64,000 nucleotides of DNA from positions 232,441 to 296,440 of the forward strand of contig CAUYUJ010005003.1 of NCBI GenBank assembly GCA_963575745.1. The letters are read 5' to 3'. The notes under the pieces are model-generated. The model was not told where the DNA came from and did no database searches. It was given only the letters and a program-made list of their open reading frames with translations. The translations under genes were made by a program, and so were the position numbers. Origin of the DNA: Prorocentrum cordatum (taxonomy: Eukaryota > Sar > Dinophyceae > Prorocentrales > Prorocentraceae). Shown here in pieces: positions 11,080-20,975 of this stretch (the stretch's first letter is position 1; each line of letters opens with the position of its first letter).

Positions 11080-13607
11080 TATCAAGAAGGGCGACCTCTG
11101 CAGGATGGTGGCGGACCAGGTCTCGTTGCCGCCTCCAGGGGCCGCGGGCTTGCCTCTGACGGACCTCTCGACCACCGCGGCGCCATACCTAGAGCGTTTC
11201 GAGAGTCGGATGCTGGAGGGTACGAAGGAGGTGGACTGGGAGAGATACGACGGCATCAAGAGCTACTCCGATCCAGGTTGGAAGGATCGTCGCACCAGGC
11301 TCACCGTGACCATGAGGATGATGCGGGCAGGAATGGTCCAGCACGTCAAGGAGGTGAAGCACGCCGCGGGCCTTTTCTGCGTGGCCAAGGACGTGAGCGA
11401 GGGCGGGCGGGACGTGATCAAGTCCCGCCTCATCTAGGACGCGCGGAAGGTGAATCTGCTTTTTCGGCGGCCACCGTGGACCCCACTGGGGTCACCCTCT
11501 GCCCTGTCCGAGTTGGAGATGACGAACGACATCTTGAAGGATCGCGCGCTGGGCAGTTTCCAGGGGGACGTGCCAGACTGGTCCTACATGTTGAGGTGGC
11601 CGGGCGGGCTAGCGGAGCACTTCACGCTGGAGGGGGTCGTGCCCGAGGAGCTCCACGCCTTTGCGAGGGATGCGGGGGTGGAGCTGCCAGCGCCGCCTGC
11701 GGGCGCCGCGGGCGTGGGGTCAGTGGCGCCCGTGATGGGGGCTGCTTGGGCGGTCTTCTTGGCCCACTCGGCACTTGTGGACTGCTTCGAGTCTATGGAG
11801 GGACTGGTCACGGATCAGATCACCTTGGGCAGGGCGTGTCCGAGCTTCGCCAGGGCCGAGCTTCTCCTTTTTACTGTACATCGACGACTACATCGGCTTG
11901 AAGCTGGTGAAGGATGGGGAGGATGTGGACCTCGAGGTCGCCAAGGGCCACGTGCGGAGCTATCTGAACGCGAATGGGGCTCGCCGTGCACAAGGAAGAG
12001 GCTGGGGAAGGACTGCGACGCGGGCTTGGGCATGCCATATCTGGACGGCCCTATGCGTTGAAGGTCTACCCCGAGAAGATGAAGGACCTGGTCATCTGCA
12101 CCGAGGCGATTGCGGTGACTCGGTCCGTGCGACCTCGGGAGCTGGCCACGGTGGTGGGCTGCTGGGCGTGGGCGATGCTGGTTTGTCGGCCTGCCTTTGC
12201 GATCCTGGACGCCTGCTACCGATGGGTCGGGGCTTTTGCGGACGAGGAGGCCGCGAAGCCGCAGCGCCTCCCTGTCCCCGTGTTGGAGGAGTCGAAGGAC
12301 TGGCACACGACAGTCTACATGATCGACGCGAGCGACGAGGGCTCCGGAGCGGTCGCGACGAAGTCAAGCGTGGAGGAGATCAGGGACGAGCTGGACCGCG
12401 GGGCCGAGCAGGTGCGGCAGATTCGAGTAGGGGAGACGCACGCGGAGATAGAGGACGAGGTGAGCAAGGAGGGCCTGGAGGAGGACGAGATGATGCACCC
12501 GAGCGAAGGCCGTCCTGGTATACTTACGCTGCAACAGGGCTTGCTGGACCTGAAGGGGGACCTCGGGGACCAGGTGAGCGCCTGGATGGAGGACGTGCGC
12601 ATGGGGGAGTTGATGGACGCGGCGGTGGTAGAGCGTCTTTTCAGCCGCCTGCGGAGGCGGTGGTATTGGATCTGCCACCTCACCTTGTTCCTGGACGCCT
12701 TCTCGGACGACTACTACAGGGACTCACGCACGCCCTGGGGTTACGAAGGGCTCAGCGAGGGTATGCAGCGCAAGGTCGACGAGGACAACTACATCGCGCA
12801 GGTGATCATCGAGGTCGCCAGGCTAACGGTCCGCGAGGGGCTCGGCTTCATTATCTTGGGGCACGTGGCGCTGAAGATGCTGGAGTGGGCGCCCTGGGAC
12901 AGGCTTACCGAGGCGGAGGGCGTCTTCTCCCTGGAGGTGGGCGAGCTGGTGCACCACCAACCTGACGAGGCTCGTGAAGAACGACGGGCTGTGGGACGAG
13001 TTCCCGCTGACCTCGGGCGTCGCCGTCAGCTATGGGGGCGTCTTCCTGGAGCACTACGCCACGAGGTTAGAGCAGCTCGACTAACTACGCCTGGAGCGAA
13101 GTACCAAAGAGGGCGCAGGTGCGACTGCGACGGGGCCGACCTCGGGTGGTGCGGAGCAAGGGGCAGGCGATGCCCAACGGCGCCTCCTGGGTCGACGAGC
13201 CGAGGCGGTGCGGGCTCTTCAGGGGACGCTGGGAGACGGAGGAACACAACAATGTGCTGGAGCTGCGGCGCGTGGTGAGCGCGCTGCGGCATCTGGCGAG
13301 ATCTTCGAGATGCTGGCACAAGCGAGTGGTGATCATGACGGACTCTGTTGTCTCCATGGGCGCACTGCAGAAGGGGCGCTCATCGGCGACGTCGCTTCTG
13401 AGGCTGGCACAAGTGGCCTGTGGCATCGCGCTGGCGCCGGGCATCAGGGGTTACTACCGGTGGGCGCCCAGCCAGTGGAACATGGCGGACGGCCCGAGCA
13501 GAGGCGTCGACATCGGCGCAGCGGACGAGACCAAGCAGGCGCACAGGATGAGGACGACGCCCAAGGCGGCGCGGCCGCTGCTGCAGGTGCTGGAACGGCG
13601 GCGGTGA
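11080..13607 (+). pseudogene. reverse transcriptase and RNase H of the YR retrotransposon, broken
   Basis: The RT fingers read GLFCVAKDVSEGG...VIKSRLI, then an in-frame TAG at 11435-11437 where family members normally have a tryptophan, then DARKVNLLFRRPPW...LGS and GDVPDW. After a frame change the catalytic YIDD box is at 11877-11888. A further frame change leads to the thumb and to RNase H. The first RNase H aspartate is at 12325-12327 (VYMIDASDEGSG). After another frame change the rest follow: ELRR (near 13258), MTDSVVSMGAL (near 13337) and NMADGPSRG (near 13485). The RT/RNase H fusion copies element RNA into DNA. All active-site residues I can place are kept, so decay is by indels and one nonsense change. 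No single frame encodes the enzyme. Confidence 0.82.
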
Positions 13608-13609
13608 CT

Positions 13610-14868
13610 CGCGGGACCATGGCGGCACGTCTGGGGCTCGACTACCTTCTCAGCAGGGAGGCCTCGGCCTCCCAAGCGAGAACGTGGCGGCCTTGGGCGT
13701 CTACCTCGGCGACGTGGGTTGCTACTGCCACCGCGTCGGGAGCGACGGCGACTGCGAGAAGGAGCTGCAGGGCGTCCTGCTGGGCCGCCGCGGGCGGCGA
13801 AGCTGGTTCGGCTGCGAGGAACGGCGGCAGGCTGTCCCTCTGGGTCGTGCTGGTGGTGATGCTGCATGTGGTCAACGGTGCTCGAAGGGGGGCGTCTGCG
13901 CCGCCGCTGCAGAAGCGCGGCGCGCGCGCCTGGCAGCAGGCCAAGCAGGACCGCCCTCGGTGGAACAACAGGTTGGTGGTCCACGCCGTCGACGACTCCA
14001 CCAACGTCGTCTACGAGCGGGAGGTCAGGGCCCTCCTCGTTGACTGCAAACGCGGGGAGGTGCCGTTCACGACCTTGGAGCAGAAGGATCGCGCGCTGGG
14101 GAACTACATCAGTGACCTCTGCTACTTGAGGGGCGACAACTACATGAAGGCCTCCCTCGCCTTCAATGGCTTCATGCAAATCTTCGAGGACCATCGAGGG
14201 AGGCTCCCGACGGCGCATCGTGCGCTGAAGTCGTGGGAGCGCATGCAGTTCGGGGGCGAGGGCCACCCGATCCCGTTCCAGGCGATGGGGGTGATCACCG
14301 CGAGGATGCTGGAGATGGGGCACCTGCTGGAGGCGAGTGCCTGCATTGTGCAGTTGGACGGGTGGCTTCGAGAGCAGGACTGGGAGATGCTGCGGGCCAA
14401 GCACGTCAGCTTCACTCCCGACGGCGGTGTGGGCCTCAAGCTCGGCGACCGCCTGACGACCAGGTCTTCCCCTTCACCCAGCCGGGCTTCCGCAAGGTCA
14501 GGATGAAGACGCTGAAGGCGGAGGGCCTGGAGACCACGGGGCCGCCGCACGGCGTGCGCCACGCTGCGGCAGCCCGCTTCGTGGCGCTGAGCGGCGACCT
14601 GGAGGCGGCGCGTAGGCGGGGCCGCTGGGCCTCCATCGCTGGCCTCCAGCGCTACACCAAGTGCCACGCACTGGTGGAGAAGCTCAGCGAGCTAGACGGC
14701 ATGCAGATCAAGCAGGGCTGCGCGTTCTGGCGCTGCCCACGACAGGCGGTGCACGACGCCGTCGTGAGAGGGCCAGGCGCTGGGACGCCGCTCGGCAGGC
14801 GCATCATCGGGGCGCTCGCGAGCGCCCGTGGCCGTGAGGTGCCTGTCGTGATGTATGGGCCGACGTAG
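13610..14868 (+). pseudogene. tyrosine recombinase (phage-integrase fold) of the YR retrotransposon, frameshifted
   Basis: The N-terminal DNA-binding half is in one frame to about 14460 (NRLVVHAVDDSTNVVY...LGNYISDLCYLRG). It ends in WLREQDWEMLRAKHVSF, which matches the LRxxE box; the presumed first catalytic arginine codon is 14369-14371. One indel later, the second frame gives QVFPFTQPGFRK, then HGVRHAAAARF (His codon 14548, Arg codon 14557), RRRGRWASIAGLQRYTK and the nucleophilic tyrosine codon 14653-14655. The R, HxxR and Y set is therefore complete. Such recombinases join circular element DNA to the target by strand exchange, which normally leaves no target duplication, as seen here. The frame ends at 14868 and about 190 bases of non-coding DNA precede B1. 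Confidence 0.85.
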
Positions 14869-15057
14869 GCCAGCTCCCTCTGCCCATCTAATGAATATCG
14901 AGCCAAGTCTGGTGAGGGGTTCCTTGGGGGGAGGCCGTGAGGTTTTGAACAAAACAAGTTAAGGTTTCTCGGCCTCGCTCTCCCACCCGCCCGTGTCGTC
15001 CGTGCTCGGCAGTTTTTCTCTTGAAGGCCTTTGGCCAGTGGCCCAGTGGGGTCGGCT

Positions 15058-15345
15058 GGGAGGGGTCGAACAAGTTCTGTGGTTTGTGACCTAGGTCGTA
15101 TGCTCAGGAAGCTGGCCTCGGTCTGCAGCTGTGCTCATGCAGCCAGCTCGAGCTGCGTTCTTTTTCTTGAAGAACTCTGGGGTTGGATGCCCCCTCAGCC
15201 CGCGCCCTGGTGTGAAATCGTCATGTCAGCATCGATCAGTTGTTGTTGCAGTATGTCTGCCAGCCCTTTCGGGCTCTGCTCCGCCTGCCCCCCTCAAGGG
15301 TTTCCCCCCCCCAGACTGGCTCTGAGTATAGGGTTAAGGTGTAAA
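15058..15345 (+). repeat. B1, internal copy of the right split repeat
   Basis: About 288 bases from GGGAGGGGTCGAACAAGTTC to GGGTTAAGGTGTAAA. It is nearly identical to B2, with three substitutions noted plus a small indel in the C-run. It abuts A2 with no spacer. Confidence 0.9.
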
Positions 15346-15442
15346 TAGTTGTTATTGAACTTTATTGTGCACTACCCGTCGTAATCTGTTAGCCGCCCTT
15401 TCCCCCCTCCGTCCCCCTCTGCCCCTCTGGGCTCAAGTCGGC
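15346..15442 (+). repeat. A2, internal copy of the left split repeat
   Basis: 97 bases homologous to A1. It lies directly between B1 and a 20-base spacer before B2. Confidence 0.9.
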
Positions 15443-15462
15443 CCCACCGCACCCTCCCTTTG

Positions 15463-15755
15463 GGGAGGGGTCGAACAAGTTCTGTGGTTTGTGACCTAGG
15501 TCGTATGCTCAGGAAGCTGGCCTCGGTCTGCAGCTGTGCTCATGCAGCCAGCTCGAGCTGCGCTCTTTTTCTTGAAGAATTCTGGGGTTGGATGCCCCCT
15601 CAGCCCGCGCCCTGGTGTGAAATCGTCATGTCAGCATCAATCAGTTGTTGTTGCAGTATGTCTGCCAGCCCTTTCGGGCTCTGCTCCGCCTGCCCCCCTC
15701 AAGGGTTTTCAACCCCTCCCCCAGACTGGCTCTGAGTATAGGGTTAAGGTGTAAA
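15463..15755 (+). repeat. B2, right terminal repeat of the YR element
   Basis: About 293 bases homologous to B1, ending GGGTTAAGGTGTAAA. The next base (15756, GCACTATG...) resumes the interrupted tandem-array unit. Confidence 0.9.
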
Positions 15756-17200
15756 GCACTATGTTTTGGAACCCCCCACCCTGCAATTTTGGCCCTGGCT
15801 CCACCCCGTTCTGACCCCCCGTCTGACACCCCACCGCCTGAGAAACTCCCATCGGGAGCACTGGTTTTGGAACCCCGCACCCTGCAATTTTGGCCCTGGC
15901 TCCACCCCGTTCTGGCCCCCCCGTCTGACACCCCACCGCCTGAGAAATTTTGGAACCCCCCACCCTGCAATTTTGGCCCTGGCTCCACCCCGTTCCGTTC
16001 TATTCCCCCCGTCTGACACCCCCACCGACTGAGGAGCTCCCATCGGGAGCACTATTTTTGGATCCCCCCACCCTGCAATTTTGGCCCTGGCTCCACTCCG
16101 TTCTGGCCCCCCCGGTCTGACGCCCCACCGCCTGAGAAGCTCCCATCGGGAGCACTGTTTTTGGAACCCCCCAACCTGCAATTTTGGCCCCGGCTCCACC
16201 CCCGTTCTACCCCCCCGTCTGACACCCCACCGCCTGAGAAGCTCCCATCGGGAGAACTGTTTTTGGAACCCCCCACCCTTCAATTTTGGCCCTGGCTCCA
16301 CCCATTTCTAGCCCCCCCTGTCTGACACCCCACCGCCTGAGAAGCTCCCATCGGGAGCACTGCTATTGGAACCCCCCACCCTGCAATTTTGGCCCCGGCT
16401 CCACCCCGTTCTAGCCCACCCGTTTGACACCCCACCGCCTGAGAAGCTCCCATGGGAATAACTGTTTTTGGAACCCCCACCTTGCAATTTTGGCCCCTAG
16501 CCCCCCCGTCCGACACCCCACCGCCTGAGAAGCTCCCATCGGGAGCACTGTTTTTGGAACCCCCCACCCTGCAATTTTGGCCCTGGCTCCACTCCGTTCT
16601 GGCCCCCCCGTCTGACCCCCCACCGCCCCAGAAGCTCCCATCGGGAGCACTGCTTTTGGAACCCCCCACCCTGCAATTTTGGCCCTGGCTCCACCCCGTT
16701 CTAGCCCCCCCCCCGTCTGACACCCCACCGCATGAGAAGCTCCCATCGGGAGCACTGTTTTTGGAACCCCCCACCCTTCAATTTTGGCCCCGGTTCCACC
16801 CAATTCTAGTTCCCCATCTGACACCCCACCGTCTGACTGAGAAGCTCCCATCGGGAGAACTGTTTTTGGAACCCCCCACTCTGAAATTTTGGCCCCAGCT
16901 CCACCCCGTTCTGGCCCCCCCGTCTGACACCTCACCGCCTGAGAAGCTCCCATCGGGAGCACTGTTTTTGGAACCCCGCACCCTGCAATTTTGGCCCTGG
17001 CTCCACCCCGGACTAGCCCCCCCCTGTCTGACACCCCACCGCCTGAGAAGCTCCCATCGGGAGCATTGTTTTTGGACCCCACCCACCTTGCAATTTTTGC
17101 CCCAGCTTCGCCCCGTTTTAGTCCCCCCGTCTGACACCCCCACCGACTGAGGAGCTCCCATCGGGAGCCCTATTTTTGGATCCCCCCACCCTGCAATTTT
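15756..17200 (+). repeat. ~100-bp tandem array, right block
   Basis: Same unit and orientation as 7400-8405. It opens with GCACT, the bases expected after ATCGGGA in the unit, so both blocks were one array before the insertion. About fourteen units, some truncated (for example near 15940). It ends in ...GCAATTTTGGCCCCGGCC near 17200. Confidence 0.9.
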
Positions 17201-18899
17201 GGCCCCGGCCTCTCATGAAGTCTCCCACTGCACCTCTGCAGGATGCCGCCAAGCGCCCCCCAGCGGCACTATCTACGTTTTACTTGCGCTGACTTTCGCC
17301 GAGGGGGGGACACCTCATAATGGACCCTTAGACACCTCAATGGCGCACGGCGGATCGGACAGAACTGGCATCCAAGAGTCAGATCGGCCAGGAATCATAG
17401 CTCCTAAGTTGGCCAGGCCTCTCAGGGGCCGCTGGCAAATGCCCATGGAATTCCTGGCCAAGCTTGGAGATGGTATATATGTGACTCCTCCCGCGAATCT
17501 GACGCGACGCCCCATGACATCCGAACCAGCTGGCCTGGAAGGCGATGTGTTCTTATGTTTCGGGCGCAAAAGCAAGGCAAGGTGCAGCAGTAGTAGCCTG
17601 GCTGATGGAACAACGTCGGACCTCCGCTTCGACGATGCCCAACACGGCATCTAAGGCAAGAACACTCCGCCCACCCCTCTGGGTTACTAACGTGTGCAAC
17701 CAATTCCTCCCGACATCTCCTCAGCAGAGGCGGGCAACTCGCCTCGGGTAATGCCAAGCTACCCCCGCCCATTTGGCAGGTGGCCCCGATGGACATACCT
17801 GCCACTGGCAACAAGGAGGGTTGCACTCACCCCGAGCGTACATCCGACAAGTGACACCAATTGTCACATAGGTCGTCGGCGACAGCATTGGCAAGATATC
17901 TTTGAGTCCAGAACAGGAAGATCTCGGGCGAATTGGTTAAACCACCTCAAACCTGGGCATCCCCGAAACACAATCCCGACGACCTCCCAAGCGAAAAGGA
18001 CTGGGACCACGTGGGGTGAGGACCTCAGTGCAGGAACCCAGAGTTGAAAGGAGATCTCCAGGGAAACGAACAGCCCACGGCAGCTGCAAACCCAGAACAG
18101 CGAGGAACGAGATCGGATACAGTGAGGCAAGAGCATCGACTACCCCAGGATAACGAGGACGCATCGGACGAAGATGGCTGGACGAGCTCAGGCCAGGTCG
18201 ATTCCGAGCCCAGAGTTGTGACGAAGTGTGAAGCGAACCTAACTGGACCAGCTCAGGTCAGGCCATCCATGGGCCCTGAGAAGCGAGAGTGCGGAAGGAG
18301 AAGCTGGGTAGACCACTCGCGTGCCTCAAGCCCACAACTGCGAGAATTACTCAAGCCAACGCGGCGGGACCGCCTCAGGACAACGGCGAGGATGTCGAAG
18401 CGAAAAAGACGGAACTATCTCTCGCGGGGCATCACCAAGCGCACAAGTGCAAGAAAGTCTCAGACCGCCTCACAGGCGGCACCTCAAGAACCAAAATAAC
18501 GATGATGGCTCCGACGCCAATGGTCTACCGCGATTCCTTGTTCAACCCCATTCTCCCCCTTCGGGGATGGGGCCATCGCTGCTCTTGGTAATCGTTTCAA
18601 CCACGCCCAATCGACCGACCGCTAACCTGAGTTACCTCCAACCCCCACGATTCCAACCGGTCGCTCGATAGGGGTCGGCGGCAGAGGCGGCAGCCTTTAG
18701 ATATGATCAAGAAAACTATCATTCAAGAAATCAGGGCCAGCTTCCCGACGTTTCTTCAGACAAGCCTGGGCCGACTTCTGGTGTTGACGCTGGAGAGGCG
18801 ACTGTGCTCAAGAAGCTGGGCCCGATTTCCGGCAAGTGTGTTAAGAAACCCTGGCCCAGCTTTTCTGGAGGCGCCGAACGTGGCCCCTATGTCAGCATC
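17201..18899. other. unassigned; no supported gene
   Basis: Several 90 to 150-residue open frames exist on plus (for example 17199-17654 and 18044-18499, the latter with a basic KRKRRNYLSRGITKRTSARK stretch). I recognise no domain, and codon use does not single out one frame. It could hold decayed element or intron sequence of the minus-strand gene whose last visible exon ends near 18900. Confidence 0.4.
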
Positions 18900-19094
18900 T
18901 TGGCTGTAAGGCTCGCAATTGGCCGCAAGAGCCTGGCGCGACCTCTCGGACAGCTGAAACTCGGCCTGGAAGCGCTTCTGCTTCTCCACCAGGAGGCCAG
19001 CGAACAGCCCGCGCTCCTGCCTCTCGAAGGCCCGCTTCCCGACGGCCGCCATCACAGTGAGCGCCAGGAGCCCGATGACGTTGTGGGGCACGAC
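18900..19094 (-). CDS. exon-like segment: membrane span plus coiled coil (same gene as 22.5-24.1 kb)
   Basis: Reading down from a clear ...CAATCAAG|G acceptor at 19094, the frame gives VVPHNVIGLLALTVMAAV, a likely membrane-exit helix, then a charged amphipathic stretch (KRAFERQERGLFAGLLVEKQ, KRFQAEFQLSERSRQAL). The pattern of a membrane span followed by ER...LF...EK...R.AEF.LS resembles a recurrent dinoflagellate family of multi-span membrane proteins, some annotated as nucleotide-cyclase-like. That family link is from memory and not certain. The donor is not fixed; the frame loses protein character near 18900. The nearest upstream exon is 3.5 kb away across repeats. Confidence 0.5.
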
Positions 19095-19339
19095 CTTGAT
19101 TGAGGTTAGATCGCGCTGGGGGCGTGATTGCTTTCCCGTTGCCAACCTTGGGCTTTTGGCCACGCAGAACGGACAACCAACAAATTATCCCGGCAAAGCA
19201 ACCTAACAGCGATGTGTATAAGCATATCTGGAAGCATTCCCCTTAAGATTCAAGTGAGAATCCAGTTGTAGAATTCTGCTGTTCTCGCAGTCGCAGTCGC
19301 ATTCGCAGTGACAGTCGCAGTGGCAACGGCCTTGGGATC

Positions 19340-19575
19340 CAATGGAATCCTACGGATTCCTAGGGATTCCTAGGGCATCCTTAGGCATCCTTCGGAATCC
19401 ATAGGAACTGTTAGGAAACCTTAGGAATCCTGATTCCTAGGGATTCCTAGGGATTCCTAGGGATTCCTAAGGAATCCTAGGGAATCCTAAGGATTCCTGA
19501 GGATGCTTAACTCTGCCTACAGGTTCCTAAGGATGCCTACGGATTCCTAAGGATTCCTAAGGATTCCTAAGAAAG
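19340..19575. repeat. GGATTCCTA(A/G) short tandem repeat with CCTAGG palindromes
   Basis: Runs of GGATTCCTAG, GGATTCCTAAG and GGCATCCTTA at about 9 to 11-base spacing. A related stretch (GGAATCCATAGGAA) recurs at 22066, immediately right of the first minisatellite cassette. Confidence 0.8.
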
Positions 19576-19589
19576 TTTATGGAGTTCTA

Positions 19590-20640
19590 CAGATGCCTCA
19601 GCCTGCCTCAGTTTCAGCCTCAGCCTCAGCCTGACTCGGCTTGCCTCAGCCTCAGCCTCAGCCTGCCTCGGCCTCAGCCTCAGCCTGCCTCAGCCTCAGC
19701 CTCAGCCTGCCTCGGCCTCAGCCTGCGCCTCAGCCTCAGCCTCAGCCTCAGCCTGCCTCAGCCTGCCTGCCTTGCCCCAGCCTCTGCCTCAGCCTGCCTC
19801 GGCCTCAGCCTGCCTCGGCCTCAGCCTGCCTCAGCCTCCCCTCCTCCTCCTCCTCCTCCTCCTCCTCCTCCTCCTCCTCCTCCTCCTCCCCCCCTTCCCC
19901 CCCCCATCCCCCCATTCAGCCTCACCTTGTCTCAGCTTCGGCATGCCTCGGCCTCCTCCTCAACCTCAGCCTCAGTCTCAGCCTCAGCCTGTCTCGGCTT
20001 GGGCCTGCCTCGGCCTCAGCCTCAGCCTCAGCCTCAGCCTCAGCCTGCCTCAGCCTCAGCCTGTCTCAGCCTCAGCCTGCGTCAGCATCAGCCTCAGCCT
20101 CAGCCTCAGCCTGCCTCAGCCTCAGCCTGAGCCTGCCTCCCTCAGCATCAGCCTGCCTCAGCCTCAGCCTCAGCCTGTCTCAGCCTCAGCCTGCGTCAGC
20201 ATCAGCCTCAGCCTCAGCCTCAGCTTGCCTCGGTTTGCCTCGGCCTCAGCCTCAGCCTGCCTCGGCCTCAGCCTCAGCCTCAGCCTCAGCCTCAGCCTCA
20301 GCCTGCCTCAGCCTCAGCCCCAGCCTGCCTCAGCCTCAGCCTGCATCAGCCTCAGCCTCAGCCTGTCTCAGCCGCAGCTTGCCTCAGCCTCAGCCTCAGC
20401 CTCAGCCTCAGCCTCAGCCTGCCTCAGCTTCAGCCTCAGCCTCAGCCTGCCTCGGCTTGCTTCAGCCTCAGCCTCAGCCTGCCTCAGCCTCACTCTCAGC
20501 CTGCCTCAGCCTCAGCCTGCCTCAGCCTCAGCCTCAGCCTGCCTCGGCCTCAGCCTGCCTCAGCCTCAGCCTGCCTCAGCCTCAGCCTCAGCCTGCCTCG
20601 GCCTCAGCCTGCCTCGGCCTCAGCCTGCCTCAGCTCGGGC
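19590..20640. repeat. 1.05-kb (CAGCCT)n hexanucleotide array
   Basis: Almost entirely CCTCAG/CCTGCCTCAG/CCTCGG units, interrupted near 19840-19920 by a (CCT)n and C-rich run. All frames are open as Ser/Ala/Leu/Pro-Gln repeats, so the open frames are not genes. Confidence 0.95.
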
Positions 20641-20975
20641 ATTCAAAATATAGCACAGGACTGGTGTTCTGGGAACACGAAGATCACGAAGTGGCCCACA
20701 GCTGGCTCGGGGCATTCAAAATATGGTACAGGAATGGTGTTCTGGGAACACGAAGAACACGAAGTGGCCTACTGTTGGCTCCGGGCAATCAAAATGTGGC
20801 CTGGGAATGGTGTTCTGGGAAGACGAAGAACACAAAGTGGCCTACAGTTGGCCCCGGGCATTCAAAATGTGGCCTGGGAATGGCGTTCTGGGAAGACGAA
20901 GAACACGAAGTGGCATACGGTTAGCTCCGGGCATTCAAAATGTGGCCTGGGAATGCTGTTCTGGGAACACGAAGA
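20640..20975 (+). repeat. 73-bp tandem repeat, about 4.5 copies
   Basis: The unit starts GCATTCAAAATATGGTACAG and contains GTGTTCTGGGAACACGAAGA. Copies start near 20640, 20713, 20786, 20859 and 20932. The last copy is cut at GAACACGAAGA, where the cassette begins at 20976. Confidence 0.88.

Larger units (their letters stand above)
8406..15755 (+). mobile_element. tyrosine-recombinase (Ngaro/PAT-type) retrotransposon with split direct repeats
   Basis: The order is A1 (8406-8502), coding region, B1 (15058-15345), A2 (15346-15442), a 20-base spacer, B2 (15463-15755). This A1...B1A2B2 arrangement is the split-direct-repeat structure known from PAT, Ngaro and VIPER elements. The coding region has, in order, a Gag-like section, an RT with a YIDD box, an RNase H and a C-terminal tyrosine recombinase with the R...HxxR...Y set. 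No DDE integrase and no Dam-type methylase is seen. The element sits inside a tandem-repeat unit with no target duplication and no lost bases. A TAG and at least five frame changes make this copy non-autonomous unless some are assembly errors. Confidence 0.88.

Noticed and set aside
8408-15755. A/B repeats read as LTRs of an LTR retrotransposon
   Set aside because: A and B copies are not one contiguous repeat at both ends; the order A1...B1A2B2, the tyrosine recombinase, and the absence of a DDE integrase and of target duplication argue for a YR element.
17199-18499. Plus-strand frames of about 150 residues after the tandem array
   Set aside because: No family, no consistent frame, and one frame is only a basic low-complexity stretch; left as unassigned.
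19579-20924. 427- and 293-residue Ser/Pro/Leu/Gln frames
   Set aside because: Direct translation of the (CAGCCT)n array.
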